Below, piece after piece: positions 46,408-54,361 of a stretch of 64,000 nucleotides of DNA; the stretch's first letter is position 1, and the number at the start of each line of letters is the position of its first letter. Under the pieces are notes generated by a model. The model saw nothing but the letters and a program-made list of their open reading frames with translations, made no database searches and was not told where the DNA came from. The position numbers and the translations under genes are program-made. Origin of the DNA: Mesorhizobium sp. J8 (GTDB taxonomy: Bacteria > Pseudomonadota > Alphaproteobacteria > Rhizobiales > Rhizobiaceae); NCBI RefSeq assembly GCF_016591715.1, contig NZ_AP024109.1:4650001-4714000 (forward strand), in the 5' to 3' direction.

Positions 46408-47385
46408 ATGAACTTCGCAAAACTCATCAAACTTCTGCTGACGACCGCGGTCGCCGGAGGGCTGATGGCGCCGGGAGTGGCCTTCGCCGCTGCCAAGGGC
46501 GCGAAGGTGATCCTGCTGACGGTCACGGAAGAGTGCGAATATTGCGCCCTGCACCAGCGCGCCTTCAAGGAAGTCGCGGCCGCCGCAGGCATCAATCTCG
46601 AGGTGAAGATCAACAACTACGACGCCGCCGAACAGGCCTCGCAGGTCGACCAGGCGATTGCGCAAAAGCCCGACGCCATCGTGCTCTGGCCCGCCGATGC
46701 CAGCGCCATCGTGCCGTCGCTGCGCAAGATCAAGCAGGCCGGCATCCCGCTGGTGATCACCAACTCGCAGCCAGACGAGAAATATTCGCAGTTCTGGGAC
46801 GTCTTCACCGGCCCGTCGGACATCGGCAACGGCGAGTCCGCCGGCGAAGCCATGATCAAGGGTTTCGCCGATAAGAAGCTCGGCAGCGAAGGCAAGGTCT
46901 TCATCGTCGAGGGCGTTCCCGGAACGCCGCCGCAGATCCAGCGCTCGCAGGGCTTCGAGGATGTGCTTGGCAAGAAGGCGAGCGGCATTCAGGTGGCCGG
47001 CAAGCAAAACGGCAACTGGGACCAGACCAAGGCGACGGATGCCGCCGCCGCCCTATTCACCCAGCTCGGGTCGGACGTGAAGGGCGTTTACGCGCAGGCC
47101 GACAACATGATGTCGGGTGTGATCGTCGCCGCCAAGCGCGCCGGCATCGATCCGGCAAGCCTCGTCCTGGTGGGCTCCAACTGCTCGATCGAGGGCGTCA
47201 ACCAGATCAATGACGGTACGCAATACGCCACCGTCCTGCAGTCGCCGATCGACGACGGCAAATATGCCGCGCAGGCGGTCGCCGATCTTCTCGATGGCAA
47301 GAAGGTCGAGAAGCAGATCTTCCTGCCGCACGAGATCATCACCAAGGCCAACGTCGCCGACTGCAACGCCGCGCTCGGCCGCTGA
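46408..47385 (+). CDS. Ribose-type ABC transporter periplasmic binding protein
   Basis: 325 residues; GGGAGGAG precedes ATG 46408. A signal peptide ends near VAFA-AAK. Peripla_BP_4 fold with ITNSQPDEKYSQF and QADNMMSGVIVAAKRAG. Early in the mature part it has TEECEYCALHQ, a CxxC pair not usual for sugar receptors. It is the receptor of the plus-strand importer and is flanked on both sides by strong hairpins that probably give it a separate expression level. Confidence 0.88.
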   Translation: MNFAKLIKLLLTTAVAGGLMAPGVAFAAAKGAKVILLTVTEECEYCALHQRAFKEVAAAAGINLEVKINNYDAAEQASQVDQAIAQKPDAIVLWPADASAIVPSLRKIKQAGIPLVITNSQPDEKYSQFWDVFTGPSDIGNGESAGEAMIKGFADKKLGSEGKVFIVEGVPGTPPQIQRSQGFEDVLGKKASGIQVAGKQNGNWDQTKATDAAAALFTQLGSDVKGVYAQADNMMSGVIVAAKRAGIDPASLVLVGSNCSIEGVNQINDGTQYATVLQSPIDDGKYAAQAVADLLDGKKVEKQIFLPHEIITKANVADCNAALGR

Positions 47386-47396
47386 TACCCGCATCC

Positions 47397-47423
47397 GAGG
47401 CACGGCGGCAGCCGCCGTGCCTC
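47397..47423 (+). terminator. Strong hairpin after the binding-protein gene
   Basis: GAGGCACGGCGG (47397-47408) and its perfect 12-base complement (47412-47423) with a 3-base loop, 12 bases after the receptor stop codon. No T run follows, so it is more likely a partial terminator or 3' stabiliser than a full stop, because the SDR gene continues 34 bases later on the same strand. Confidence 0.6.
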
Positions 47424-47456
47424 ATCCTTCCCGACGTCAGAAAAGAGGAATGCCCC

Positions 47457-48254
47457 ATGGCCACGGAGCCAGTCTTTAGCAACGCCTTGCCGGACCTTGT
47501 CGTGGTCTCCGGAACGGCTTCTGGTCTTGGTACCAACATCGCACGGCTGCTGACCGAAAGCCGCGTGCGCACGATCGGCGTGGACCTGGCGCCGGCGCCC
47601 GACAGCCTTGCGAACGAACTCTATTCGCATGTCCGGGGCGACGTCACCGACGAGACGACATGGGCCGGCGTCGCCGACACCATCACCAGGGAAAACCCAG
47701 GAACGCTTGGCCTTGTGACATCGGCGGCGATGCTCAATGTCGGCACCATCCTCGACTTCGACAAAGCAGCGATGGAAAAGACCATGTCGGTCAATTTCAT
47801 CGGCACGGCGCTCGCCTTCCGCGCCATGCTGCCGCTGATGACGGCGCGCGGCGGCGGTCCGATCGTGGCGGTCGCCAGCATCGACGCCACCTTCGCCGAG
47901 CAGCAACTCGCCGTCTACGCTGCCTCGAAGGGCGCTGTCCGCCAGTTGACCCGCACCGTCGCCATGGACCATGCGCGCCAGGGCATACGCGCCAACGTGC
48001 TGAGCCCCGGGCCGATGCTTGCCGGCCTGTTCGAGCGGCACATGAAATCCGCCAACGACCCGGACCGTTTCCTTGCCGCGCGCGCCAACCGCCAGCCGGC
48101 CGGCCGCATCCTCGATCCGGCCGAGGTCGCGCGCGCCGGCCTGTTTCTGCTTTCCGATGCTTCCACGGCCCTCAACGGCGCCGAGATCATCGCCGACGGC
48201 GGCCTGACGACCAGCTTCGACTTCCGCACCGGGTCGGAAGGCGCTTCGGTCTGA
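47457..48254 (+). CDS. SDR-family oxidoreductase
   Basis: 265 residues. Cofactor motif SGTASGLG at residues 19-26 (glycine pattern kept, first Thr-Gly changed to Ser-Gly), acidic D42 after the second strand suggesting NAD preference, and active-site YAASKGA near 152-156. It should oxidise an alcohol group on the imported substrate or on an intermediate. It sits directly after the receptor gene and before a TIM-barrel isomerase gene. Confidence 0.84.
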   Translation: MATEPVFSNALPDLVVVSGTASGLGTNIARLLTESRVRTIGVDLAPAPDSLANELYSHVRGDVTDETTWAGVADTITRENPGTLGLVTSAAMLNVGTILDFDKAAMEKTMSVNFIGTALAFRAMLPLMTARGGGPIVAVASIDATFAEQQLAVYAASKGAVRQLTRTVAMDHARQGIRANVLSPGPMLAGLFERHMKSANDPDRFLAARANRQPAGRILDPAEVARAGLFLLSDASTALNGAEIIADGGLTTSFDFRTGSEGASV

Positions 48255-48262
48255 GGAGAAAG

Positions 48263-49123
48263 ATGATGAGCAACCCCATCGAACTCGTCGCCGCCTACTG
48301 GACCATCTCGGGCGACGTCTATCCGTTCGCGCCGAACGAGATCAGTCCGTTTCCTTTCGCAGAGCGCGTCGAGGCGGCAGCCAGGGCCGGATACAAAGGC
48401 GTGGGCCTGATCCATGCCGACCTGCAGGCCACCCGTGAAAAGATCGGCCTCAAGGAGATGCGCCGCATCCTCGACGCCAACGGCATGCCGCATGTCGAGC
48501 TGGAGTTCATCACCCACTGGTTCGCGTCCGGCGCCCTGCGCGCCGCATCGGACAAGGTACGCCGCGAACTCTTCGAGGCTGCCGAGGCGCTCGGCGCCCG
48601 CGACGTCAAGATCGCGCCGGAATTCGATGCCGACACCATCGACCTTGCGCAGGTCACGGACAGCTTCGCCGCGATCTGCGACGACGCCGCCCGTTACGGC
48701 ACCAAGATCGCGCTGGAGGTGATGCCGTTCTCGAACGTGCGCACGCTGGAAACCGCGCGCGCCATCGTCGAGGGTGCGGCGCGAGCCAATGGGGGCCTGC
48801 TGCTCGACATCTGGCATGTCGGCCGCGGCGGCATCCCCTACGAGGCCGTCGCCGCCGTGCCGAAGCAGTACGTCGTCTCGGTCGAGCTCGACGACGCGGA
48901 TGAGAAGGTCGTCGGCACGCTTTGGGAAGACACGATCTACGAACGCCGGCTCTGTGGCGAGGGCGTGCTCAATCCCCCCGCCTTCATCGACGCGATCCGC
49001 AAGACCGGCTTCGACAGCTTCTATTCGGTCGAGGTGATCTCCAAGAGGCACCGCGTACTGCCGCTCGAAGAGGCGGCGCGACGCTCGTTCGAAACCACCA
49101 TGGCGCAATTCGCCGCAAGATAA
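48263..49123 (+). CDS. Xylose-isomerase-like TIM-barrel protein (sugar phosphate isomerase/epimerase family)
   Basis: 286 residues from ATG 48263 after GAGGAG (ATG 48266 is also possible); a longer open frame upstream belongs to the antisense pattern of the SDR gene. The AP-endonuclease-2/IolE-type barrel shows likely metal ligands: Glu in LEVMPFSN, Asp and His in LLDIWHVGRGG, and Glu in YSVEVISK. Relatives include inosose dehydratase, hydroxypyruvate isomerase and keto-sugar epimerases. Between two dehydrogenases, it could isomerise or dehydrate a ketone made by the first of them. Confidence 0.78.
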   Translation: MMSNPIELVAAYWTISGDVYPFAPNEISPFPFAERVEAAARAGYKGVGLIHADLQATREKIGLKEMRRILDANGMPHVELEFITHWFASGALRAASDKVRRELFEAAEALGARDVKIAPEFDADTIDLAQVTDSFAAICDDAARYGTKIALEVMPFSNVRTLETARAIVEGAARANGGLLLDIWHVGRGGIPYEAVAAVPKQYVVSVELDDADEKVVGTLWEDTIYERRLCGEGVLNPPAFIDAIRKTGFDSFYSVEVISKRHRVLPLEEAARRSFETTMAQFAAR

Positions 49124-49133
49124 GGAGGATCAA

Positions 49134-49940
49134 ATGGAAACCAATCTCAAGGGCAAGGTGGTGCTGATCACCGGAGCGGCGAAGGGCATCGGCCGCGAAA
49201 CGGCGATCGCCTTCGGCCGCGAGGCAAGCCGCGTCGCGCTCTTCGACATCGACGAAGCAGCACTCGCCGAGACCTCGGCCGCGGTCACGGCGGCCGGCGG
49301 CACGGCCGCGACGTTCAAGGCCGATCTGTCCTCGGCCAAAGACATCGAGGAGAAGGTCACGGCCGCGATCGCCCATTTCGGCGGAACGGTCGATGTCCTT
49401 GTCAACAATGTCGGCGCCGGCGCGGTGCGCACGTTCGACCAGCTGACCGACGCCGAGTGGGACAAGACCTTCTCGCTCAACTTCATGAGCTATGTCCGCA
49501 CGACGCGCGTCGTCCTGCCGGTGATGCGTAAGCAGGGACATGGCGCAATCGTCAACAACGGCTCGGATCTCGCGCGCCAGCCGGAAGGCGTTCCGATCGA
49601 CTATTCTGCATCGAAGGCGGCGGTGCTCGCGCTGACCAAGGGGCTGGCGCGCACCGAAGGCGCCAACAATATCCGCATCAACGCCGTGGCTCCCGGCCCG
49701 ATCTGGACGCCGTTCTGGACGCAGCCGGGCGGCTTTGCCGAAACCATGGGCAAGTTCCACAATATGGAGCCGCAGAAGGCCGTCGAGCACGAGATGTCGC
49801 TGCGCCAACTACCGCTCGGCCGCCTCGGCAAGCCGGAGGAAGTGGCCAACGTCATCGTTTTCCTCGCCTCCGATCTCGCCTCCTTCGTCACCTCCTCCGT
49901 CTGGGGTGTCGACGGCGGCTCGATACGGGCGATCGCCTGA
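49134..49940 (+). CDS. SDR-family oxidoreductase
   Basis: 268 residues; AAGGAGGATC precedes ATG 49134. Classic SDR motifs: TGAAKGIG at residues 14-21, NNVGAG near 90, and YSASKAA near 156-160, with D38 favouring NAD. It ends the plus-strand operon. With the other SDR and the TIM barrel it forms a set of oxidation, isomerisation or dehydration, and oxidation steps typical of polyol or cyclitol breakdown. Confidence 0.85.
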   Translation: METNLKGKVVLITGAAKGIGRETAIAFGREASRVALFDIDEAALAETSAAVTAAGGTAATFKADLSSAKDIEEKVTAAIAHFGGTVDVLVNNVGAGAVRTFDQLTDAEWDKTFSLNFMSYVRTTRVVLPVMRKQGHGAIVNNGSDLARQPEGVPIDYSASKAAVLALTKGLARTEGANNIRINAVAPGPIWTPFWTQPGGFAETMGKFHNMEPQKAVEHEMSLRQLPLGRLGKPEEVANVIVFLASDLASFVTSSVWGVDGGSIRAIA

Positions 49941-49944
49941 GCGA

Positions 49945-49982
49945 TTCCAGGAGAACCGCGGTGCGGTTCTCCTTCTGGAATT
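49945..49982. terminator. Palindromic terminator-like element between convergent operons, ATTCC...GGAAT type
   Basis: Immediately after the SDR stop. GGAGAACCGC (49951-49960) pairs perfectly with GCGGTTCTCC (49964-49973), loop GGT, and outside that ATTCCAG pairs with CTGGAAT (49976-49982). An AT-rich tail follows. It should stop transcripts arriving from both sides. Its ends relate it to the repeat at 6269-6316. Confidence 0.65.
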
Positions 49983-50058
49983 AAATAAAACAACGAGTTG
50001 CAGCGGGCGATTCGATCAACCGCTGAACTCCTTCAACGCGCGTCGCAACGAGACGGAT

Positions 50059-51750
50059 TCAGCCGGCGCGGTCGACGATCCGCTCGATGCGGTCCTGGGC
50101 GTCTTTCAGGGCCGCGCGGTCGGACTTGCGGCCGGAAAGCGCGTCGTGCACTTCCTCGCCGATGATGCGCTCCATGTCGGTGTAGAACGGCACCGGCGGG
50201 CGCTGCCAGTTGCGCAGCAAATTGCGGTTGGCGAGGCTGCCGACGAAGCGCACGAGCTGCGAGCTGCCGATCGCCTCCGGATCCGCGCTGACCGAGAAGC
50301 GCGGCGCGACCGGAAAACCGTTCTTCACATGCTCCTTCATGGCCTCGCGCGAGGCCATCCAGGCCAGCGCTTCTGCCGCAAGCGGCAGGCGCTTCGGATC
50401 GATGTTGGAAGGGATGCACAACAGGAACCCGCCGATCGGCGAGGTGTTGGTGCCGCCCGGCCCGGATGGCTGCGGGACATAGGCGACGCGGCGCTTGACC
50501 GCGGAACGGACTTCGGCCTCGAACTGCGCGGCGCGCATCGTCCACACGTAGCCCATGGCGCTCTGGCCGCGCAGGAAGACCGCGCAGGAATCGTCCCAAT
50601 GCGCGTCGAGCGCGTCGGGCTGGGCGATTTCCAACATGCGATGCATATAGTCGAGCGCCAGCAGGCCCGCTTCGCTGTCGATCTGCGGCCGCATATGCTG
50701 CGCATCCAGGTTTTCGGTGGAATAACCGGTCGGCGTGCGGCGGATCGACAGCACGCTCTGGCCGCAGCAGCCGAGGAAGAACATAAAGCTCGACGCCAGC
50801 GGCCTGTGCGCCGCGTTCCAGGCGATGCCATAGCGTTCGGCGGCCGGGTTGTGGAACGCGCGCCCGGCGCTGATGACGTCGTCGAAGGTGCGCGGCAGCG
50901 CCAGCCCCTCGCGTTCGAAGAGGTCCGACCGGCAGGCCAGCACCTCTATCGTGCAATAGATCGGCACGCCGTATTCGACGCGCTGCCAGGTCGTCGTCGA
51001 CCAGATCGAGGGATGGAAATCCATCGGATTGATGCCGGATTCGCGGATCACCTCGCCGATCGGCAGGACGAGCCCCTTGCTCGCGAACTCTCCGAGCCAA
51101 GGCATGTCGATCGCGATCATGTCGTAGGCCGAAACGGCGCGCGCGCCATTCGCCAGACCTTCGCGATAAAGATCATTCTGGTGGACCAGCTTGAAGCTCT
51201 TGGCGCTCGCCAGATTGTTGCGGAAGTCCGACCACATGTTGCGCATGGCGGCGAAGTAATTGTCGTCGTTCAGCAGAAATTGCAGCTCGACGCCCTTCGT
51301 GACCCTGTTGGTCAACAGGTTGATCGGCGGGATGATCGGGCTACCGCGCTGCGGCGCGCCGAAATAGTAGTCGGCCTCGTGCTCCTCATTGTTGCGGCCG
51401 CCGACGATCTCGGCGATCAGGGCCTTGGTTTCCGCCGCATAGTTGATGGCGAGGTTCGACAGGCGCGCCGTCGGATGAAGCGTGAACCGCTTGGCCGTTT
51501 CGGAAGCCGCCCGCCTCTCGATCAATCCGCCGTCGATCATGCCCTGGATGCGCCGGATCGCCGTGCCGTGAGGGAGATTCGAGACCAGCGCCAGCTTGCT
51601 GATCGTAACCGGATAGCCCTCGAGCTCCGAGCGCATGAGGTAGTGGATGATGCGCCAGGCAGCCTCGTCCTCGACGTCCGCAACGCCGAGGAAAGGCCTG
51701 CGCAGGCGATCCACGAAATCATAGACGCGCAGGAACTCGTGATCGTTCAT
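50059..51750 (-). CDS. Winged-helix regulator fused to a cytoplasmic ABC solute-binding-protein domain
   Basis: 563 residues from ATG 51750, which has GGAG 9 bases upstream; a GTG two codons earlier is too close to it. No signal peptide. Residues 30-100 read as a winged helix (YPVTISKLALVSNLPHGTAI, then MIDGGLIERR and a beta wing RFTLHPTARL). After a linker, residues 152-563 are a family-1 (MalE-type) solute-binding fold with YDMIAIDMPWLGEFASKG and GVPIYCTIEVLACR. It therefore looks like a transcription factor whose sensor is a captured transporter receptor. It lies between the importer and the dioxygenase genes, and a perfect palindrome precedes it. Confidence 0.85.
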   Translation of the reverse strand: MNDHEFLRVYDFVDRLRRPFLGVADVEDEAAWRIIHYLMRSELEGYPVTISKLALVSNLPHGTAIRRIQGMIDGGLIERRAASETAKRFTLHPTARLSNLAINYAAETKALIAEIVGGRNNEEHEADYYFGAPQRGSPIIPPINLLTNRVTKGVELQFLLNDDNYFAAMRNMWSDFRNNLASAKSFKLVHQNDLYREGLANGARAVSAYDMIAIDMPWLGEFASKGLVLPIGEVIRESGINPMDFHPSIWSTTTWQRVEYGVPIYCTIEVLACRSDLFEREGLALPRTFDDVISAGRAFHNPAAERYGIAWNAAHRPLASSFMFFLGCCGQSVLSIRRTPTGYSTENLDAQHMRPQIDSEAGLLALDYMHRMLEIAQPDALDAHWDDSCAVFLRGQSAMGYVWTMRAAQFEAEVRSAVKRRVAYVPQPSGPGGTNTSPIGGFLLCIPSNIDPKRLPLAAEALAWMASREAMKEHVKNGFPVAPRFSVSADPEAIGSSQLVRFVGSLANRNLLRNWQRPPVPFYTDMERIIGEEVHDALSGRKSDRAALKDAQDRIERIVDRAG

Positions 51751-51808
51751 ACGCACATTCTCCTTCCAGGCAGGAAGGATACGCCGATCATGCGACTCGA
51801 CGCCAGCT

Positions 51809-51827
51809 TTTGTCCAATTTGGACAAA
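51809..51827. promoter_or_regulatory. Operator candidate 2, perfect 19-base palindrome
   Basis: TTTGTCCAA-T-TTGGACAAA is symmetric in all nine base pairs. It lies 59 bases upstream of the fusion regulator start at 51750 and just past the end of the dioxygenase gene. Contains the shared core GTCCA-N3-TGGAC. Its place suggests autoregulation by the winged-helix protein. Confidence 0.7.
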
Positions 51828-51837
51828 GATACGCAGC

Positions 51838-52746
51838 TCAAGTTCCAGCGCTCTTGGGAGCCAGCACGAAATCCCACTCGACCGACCAGAACGGCGCTTC
51901 GAAACCGAACTCGCTCGCCTTCTTCGGGTCGGCGACTCGGGTGAAATCGGCGATCAGCGAATCCTTCACCCCGAAGACGGCGTCCTCGGCAAGGTAGCGG
52001 CAGTCGGGCGCAAAGATGTGCGTGATGACCGGATCGTAACCGGGCGCGCTGACGATATAGTGTACATGCGCCGCACGGTTCGGATGACGCCCGAGCGCGG
52101 CGAGCATCTTTCCGACCGGCCCGTCGTCGGGGATCGGATAGTAGCGCGGCTTGACGGAGCGGTACCAGTATTCGCCCTTCTCGTCGGTGGTGAAGACGCC
52201 GCGCAGGTTCCAGTCGGGCTGCACGTCCTTCTGCTGGACATCGTAGAAACCGTCGTCATTGGTCTGCCAGACATCGATCAGCGCGCCTGCGATCGGCTTG
52301 CCTTGCGTGTCGAGCACGCGACCACGCACGACCATCGGCTCACCCTTGCCGTCGAGGCAGATATTCGCGCCATGCTCGTAGCGCGGCGCTTCGGGCACAT
52401 AGAACGGTCCGAGGATGGTGTTTTCCGTGGCGCCGTTCGGACGCCGGTGATTGATGGCGTCGACCAGCATCGAAACGCCGAGCGTATCGGAAAGCAGAAT
52501 GAACTCCTGCCGCCAGTCGGAGCACATCTTGCCGACATCGGTGAGGAACTTGATGCCTTGCAGCCACTCCTCATGCGTCGGCTCGATCTCCTTGATGGCG
52601 GCATGCAGATGTTTCACCAGCACGCTCATCACCTCGCGCAGGCGCGGGTCGACATCCGGTCCCATGCGCGCGTTGACCACGTCGACCGAAGTCTCTTCCT
52701 CGAAATAGGGATATTTTGGTCGGGCAGCGTCCGCGGTGCCTGTCAT
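51838..52746 (-). CDS. Intradiol ring-cleavage dioxygenase, hydroxyquinol 1,2-dioxygenase type
   Basis: 302 residues; GGAGGAG precedes ATG 52746. The N-terminal helical dimerisation domain is followed by the beta-sandwich catalytic domain. The non-haem Fe(III) ligands are visible: Y168 in GFYDV, Y203 in YYPIP, and H227 and H229 in AAHVHY. The YPIPDDGPVG segment and the neighbouring maleylacetate reductase favour hydroxyquinol (1,2,4-trihydroxybenzene) over catechol as substrate, giving maleylacetate. Third gene of the minus-strand operon. Confidence 0.87.
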   Translation of the reverse strand: MTGTADAARPKYPYFEEETSVDVVNARMGPDVDPRLREVMSVLVKHLHAAIKEIEPTHEEWLQGIKFLTDVGKMCSDWRQEFILLSDTLGVSMLVDAINHRRPNGATENTILGPFYVPEAPRYEHGANICLDGKGEPMVVRGRVLDTQGKPIAGALIDVWQTNDDGFYDVQQKDVQPDWNLRGVFTTDEKGEYWYRSVKPRYYPIPDDGPVGKMLAALGRHPNRAAHVHYIVSAPGYDPVITHIFAPDCRYLAEDAVFGVKDSLIADFTRVADPKKASEFGFEAPFWSVEWDFVLAPKSAGT

Positions 52747-52778
52747 GGCGATAACTCCTCCAAAGACGTTCGGGCTTC

Positions 52779-53840
52779 TCAGGCCTGCGGCGGCTCGCCG
52801 GCATAGGCGCGTGCGATGAGAGCCCGGATCGGTTCCCGTTCCAGCGCTCGAGGGTTCCAGTAGGGATTGGCCAGCGCGCGGTCCGTCGCGATATCGATTC
52901 CGTCAGACGGCATGCCGATTTCGGAAAGCGCGCGCTTGGCGGCGATCCGGCCGGCGAGATCGTAGAGAGCCATGGCAGGATCGTTGGCCTTCAGCGCGGT
53001 CCGCAGGGTCCCCATGACCGCCGGAACGGCGGGGGCATTGTAGGCCAGTGCATGCGGCAGCACGATCGTATGGGTCTCCGCATGCGGCAGATCGAAACTG
53101 CCGCCCAGCGTATGGCAAAGCTTGTGGTGCAGCGCCATGCCGACCGAGCCGAGGCAGATGCCGCAGAGCCAGGCGCCATAGAGCGCCTCGGAGCGCGCGT
53201 CGCGGTCATGCGGGTTCCCGGCGATGACCGGCAAGGCGTTCACCAATGCGCCGATGGCCTCGGTCGCCATCAGATTTATCACCGGGTTTCTTTCCCTGGC
53301 ATAGAGCGCCTCGACCGCATGGGCGATGGCGTTCATGCCGCTTGTTCCCGACAACGCGGCAGGAAGCGTCATCGTCAAGTCGACATCGTAGATCACCACT
53401 TCCGGCAGCACTTTCGGGCTCGATTGGGTGACCTTCACGCCATCCTTGGTCTCGCCGAGGATGGGTGTCATTTCCGAGCCGGCATAGGTCGTCGGCATCA
53501 CGATCTGCGGCAGGTCGGTGCGCAACGCGATCGCCTTGGCGAGGCCTGTCGTGGAGCCGCCGCCGACCGCGACCAGCCCATCGGCCTGAAGCTCCGCCAC
53601 GACCTTCAGCGCATCCTCGGTGACGGACACGGGCGTGTGCATCGTCGCCTTGGCATAGACGCCTGCCGCCGCGCCGTCGAGCGAACCGGCCAAACGCCGG
53701 GCCTCGGCCTCTTGCGGCGGCGTCGCCAGCACGAGCACGCGTTTCAGTCCCAGCCGATCTATCTCTTCCGGCAGCCTTGCGATCGTTCCCGACCCGAAGA
53801 CGACGCGCGCCGGCTGGCCGTTATAGACGAAGCTTCTCAT
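52779..53840 (-). CDS. Maleylacetate reductase
   Basis: 353 residues; GGGGAGGGG precedes ATG 53840. It is an iron-type alcohol-dehydrogenase-fold enzyme with the NAD(P) motif VGGGSTTGLAKAIAL near residue 93, PTTYAGSEMTPI near 117 and conserved histidines in NAIAHAVEALYA, HHKLCHTLGG and LPHAETHT. It reduces maleylacetate to beta-ketoadipate, the step after hydroxyquinol cleavage. It lies 32 bases upstream of the dioxygenase gene. The pairing makes the pathway assignment firm. Confidence 0.9.
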   Translation of the reverse strand: MRSFVYNGQPARVVFGSGTIARLPEEIDRLGLKRVLVLATPPQEAEARRLAGSLDGAAAGVYAKATMHTPVSVTEDALKVVAELQADGLVAVGGGSTTGLAKAIALRTDLPQIVMPTTYAGSEMTPILGETKDGVKVTQSSPKVLPEVVIYDVDLTMTLPAALSGTSGMNAIAHAVEALYARERNPVINLMATEAIGALVNALPVIAGNPHDRDARSEALYGAWLCGICLGSVGMALHHKLCHTLGGSFDLPHAETHTIVLPHALAYNAPAVPAVMGTLRTALKANDPAMALYDLAGRIAAKRALSEIGMPSDGIDIATDRALANPYWNPRALEREPIRALIARAYAGEPPQA

Positions 53841-53854
53841 CGAGCCCCTCCCCG

Positions 53855-54142
53855 TCAGGCCCGGTTGTCGACGCGCAGCAGGAAGGGATTGATGCTGACG
53901 CTCTGCCAGACATTGGCGGCGTTGAACGGGTCGGCGGCGTTGAATGCCTTCACCTCCTCGATGCTGTCGGCGGAAAAGACGAACAGCGAGCCGATCATGG
54001 TTGCGCCATCCGCCGCGACAAGCGGCCCGGAGATCACGGTCGCGACCGAGCCGCCGGCAAGATAGGCCTTGTGGGCATCGTAATTGGCGAGCCGGCGCGG
54101 AAGCGCATCGGCATGGTCGAGACAGTGCACGGCAAAGAGCAA
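53855..54142 (-). CDS. YciI-family protein with TTG start
   Basis: 95 residues if translation starts at TTG 54142, which follows GGGAGG by six bases; no ATG fits and the family starts with this same LFAVHCLDH strand. It has the ferredoxin-like YciI/muconolactone-isomerase-like fold with the conserved histidine-aspartate pairs in HCLDH and RLANYDAHKAYL. YciI proteins accompany hydroxyquinol and resorcinol genes and may dehalogenate, isomerise or protect intermediates. First gene of the dioxygenase operon, 14 bases before the reductase gene. Confidence 0.75.
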   Translation of the reverse strand: MLFAVHCLDHADALPRRLANYDAHKAYLAGGSVATVISGPLVAADGATMIGSLFVFSADSIEEVKAFNAADPFNAANVWQSVSINPFLLRVDNRA

Positions 54143-54244
54143 GGTAATCCTCCCGGGTAGGCGCGACGCTTGATCGATCGCCGCCAAGTCTACTCCTCCC
54201 CGATGGAACTTAAATCGACTCCCGTCGAACAGGCTGGTCAATTA

Positions 54245-54257
54245 GTCCAATCTGGAC
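54245..54257. promoter_or_regulatory. Operator candidate 3, GTCCA-N3-TGGAC
   Basis: GTCCAATCTGGAC lies 102 bases upstream of the TTG start of the YciI gene, in the 219-base gap before the FtsZ-like gene end. Same core as the sites at 42732 and 51812, so the dioxygenase operon is probably controlled together with the importer and the fusion regulator. Confidence 0.65.
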
Positions 54258-54361
54258 AGACACGGGCCGATGCTGTCGTGATGGCCTGCGGCGAAGAAGC
54301 GCGCAAGGGTGCCGCCCCACGTCGCGCGGTCCGGGAGCGCCGCCGCGAGATCGCCGTGTTC

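Noticed and set aside
49735..52806. A 1023-codon open frame on the plus strand
   Set aside because: It runs opposite the fusion regulator and the dioxygenase gene, both of which have clear domains, ribosome sites and family motifs. The translation is rich in Arg, Asp and His with no domain, as expected from the antisense of GC-rich coding DNA.
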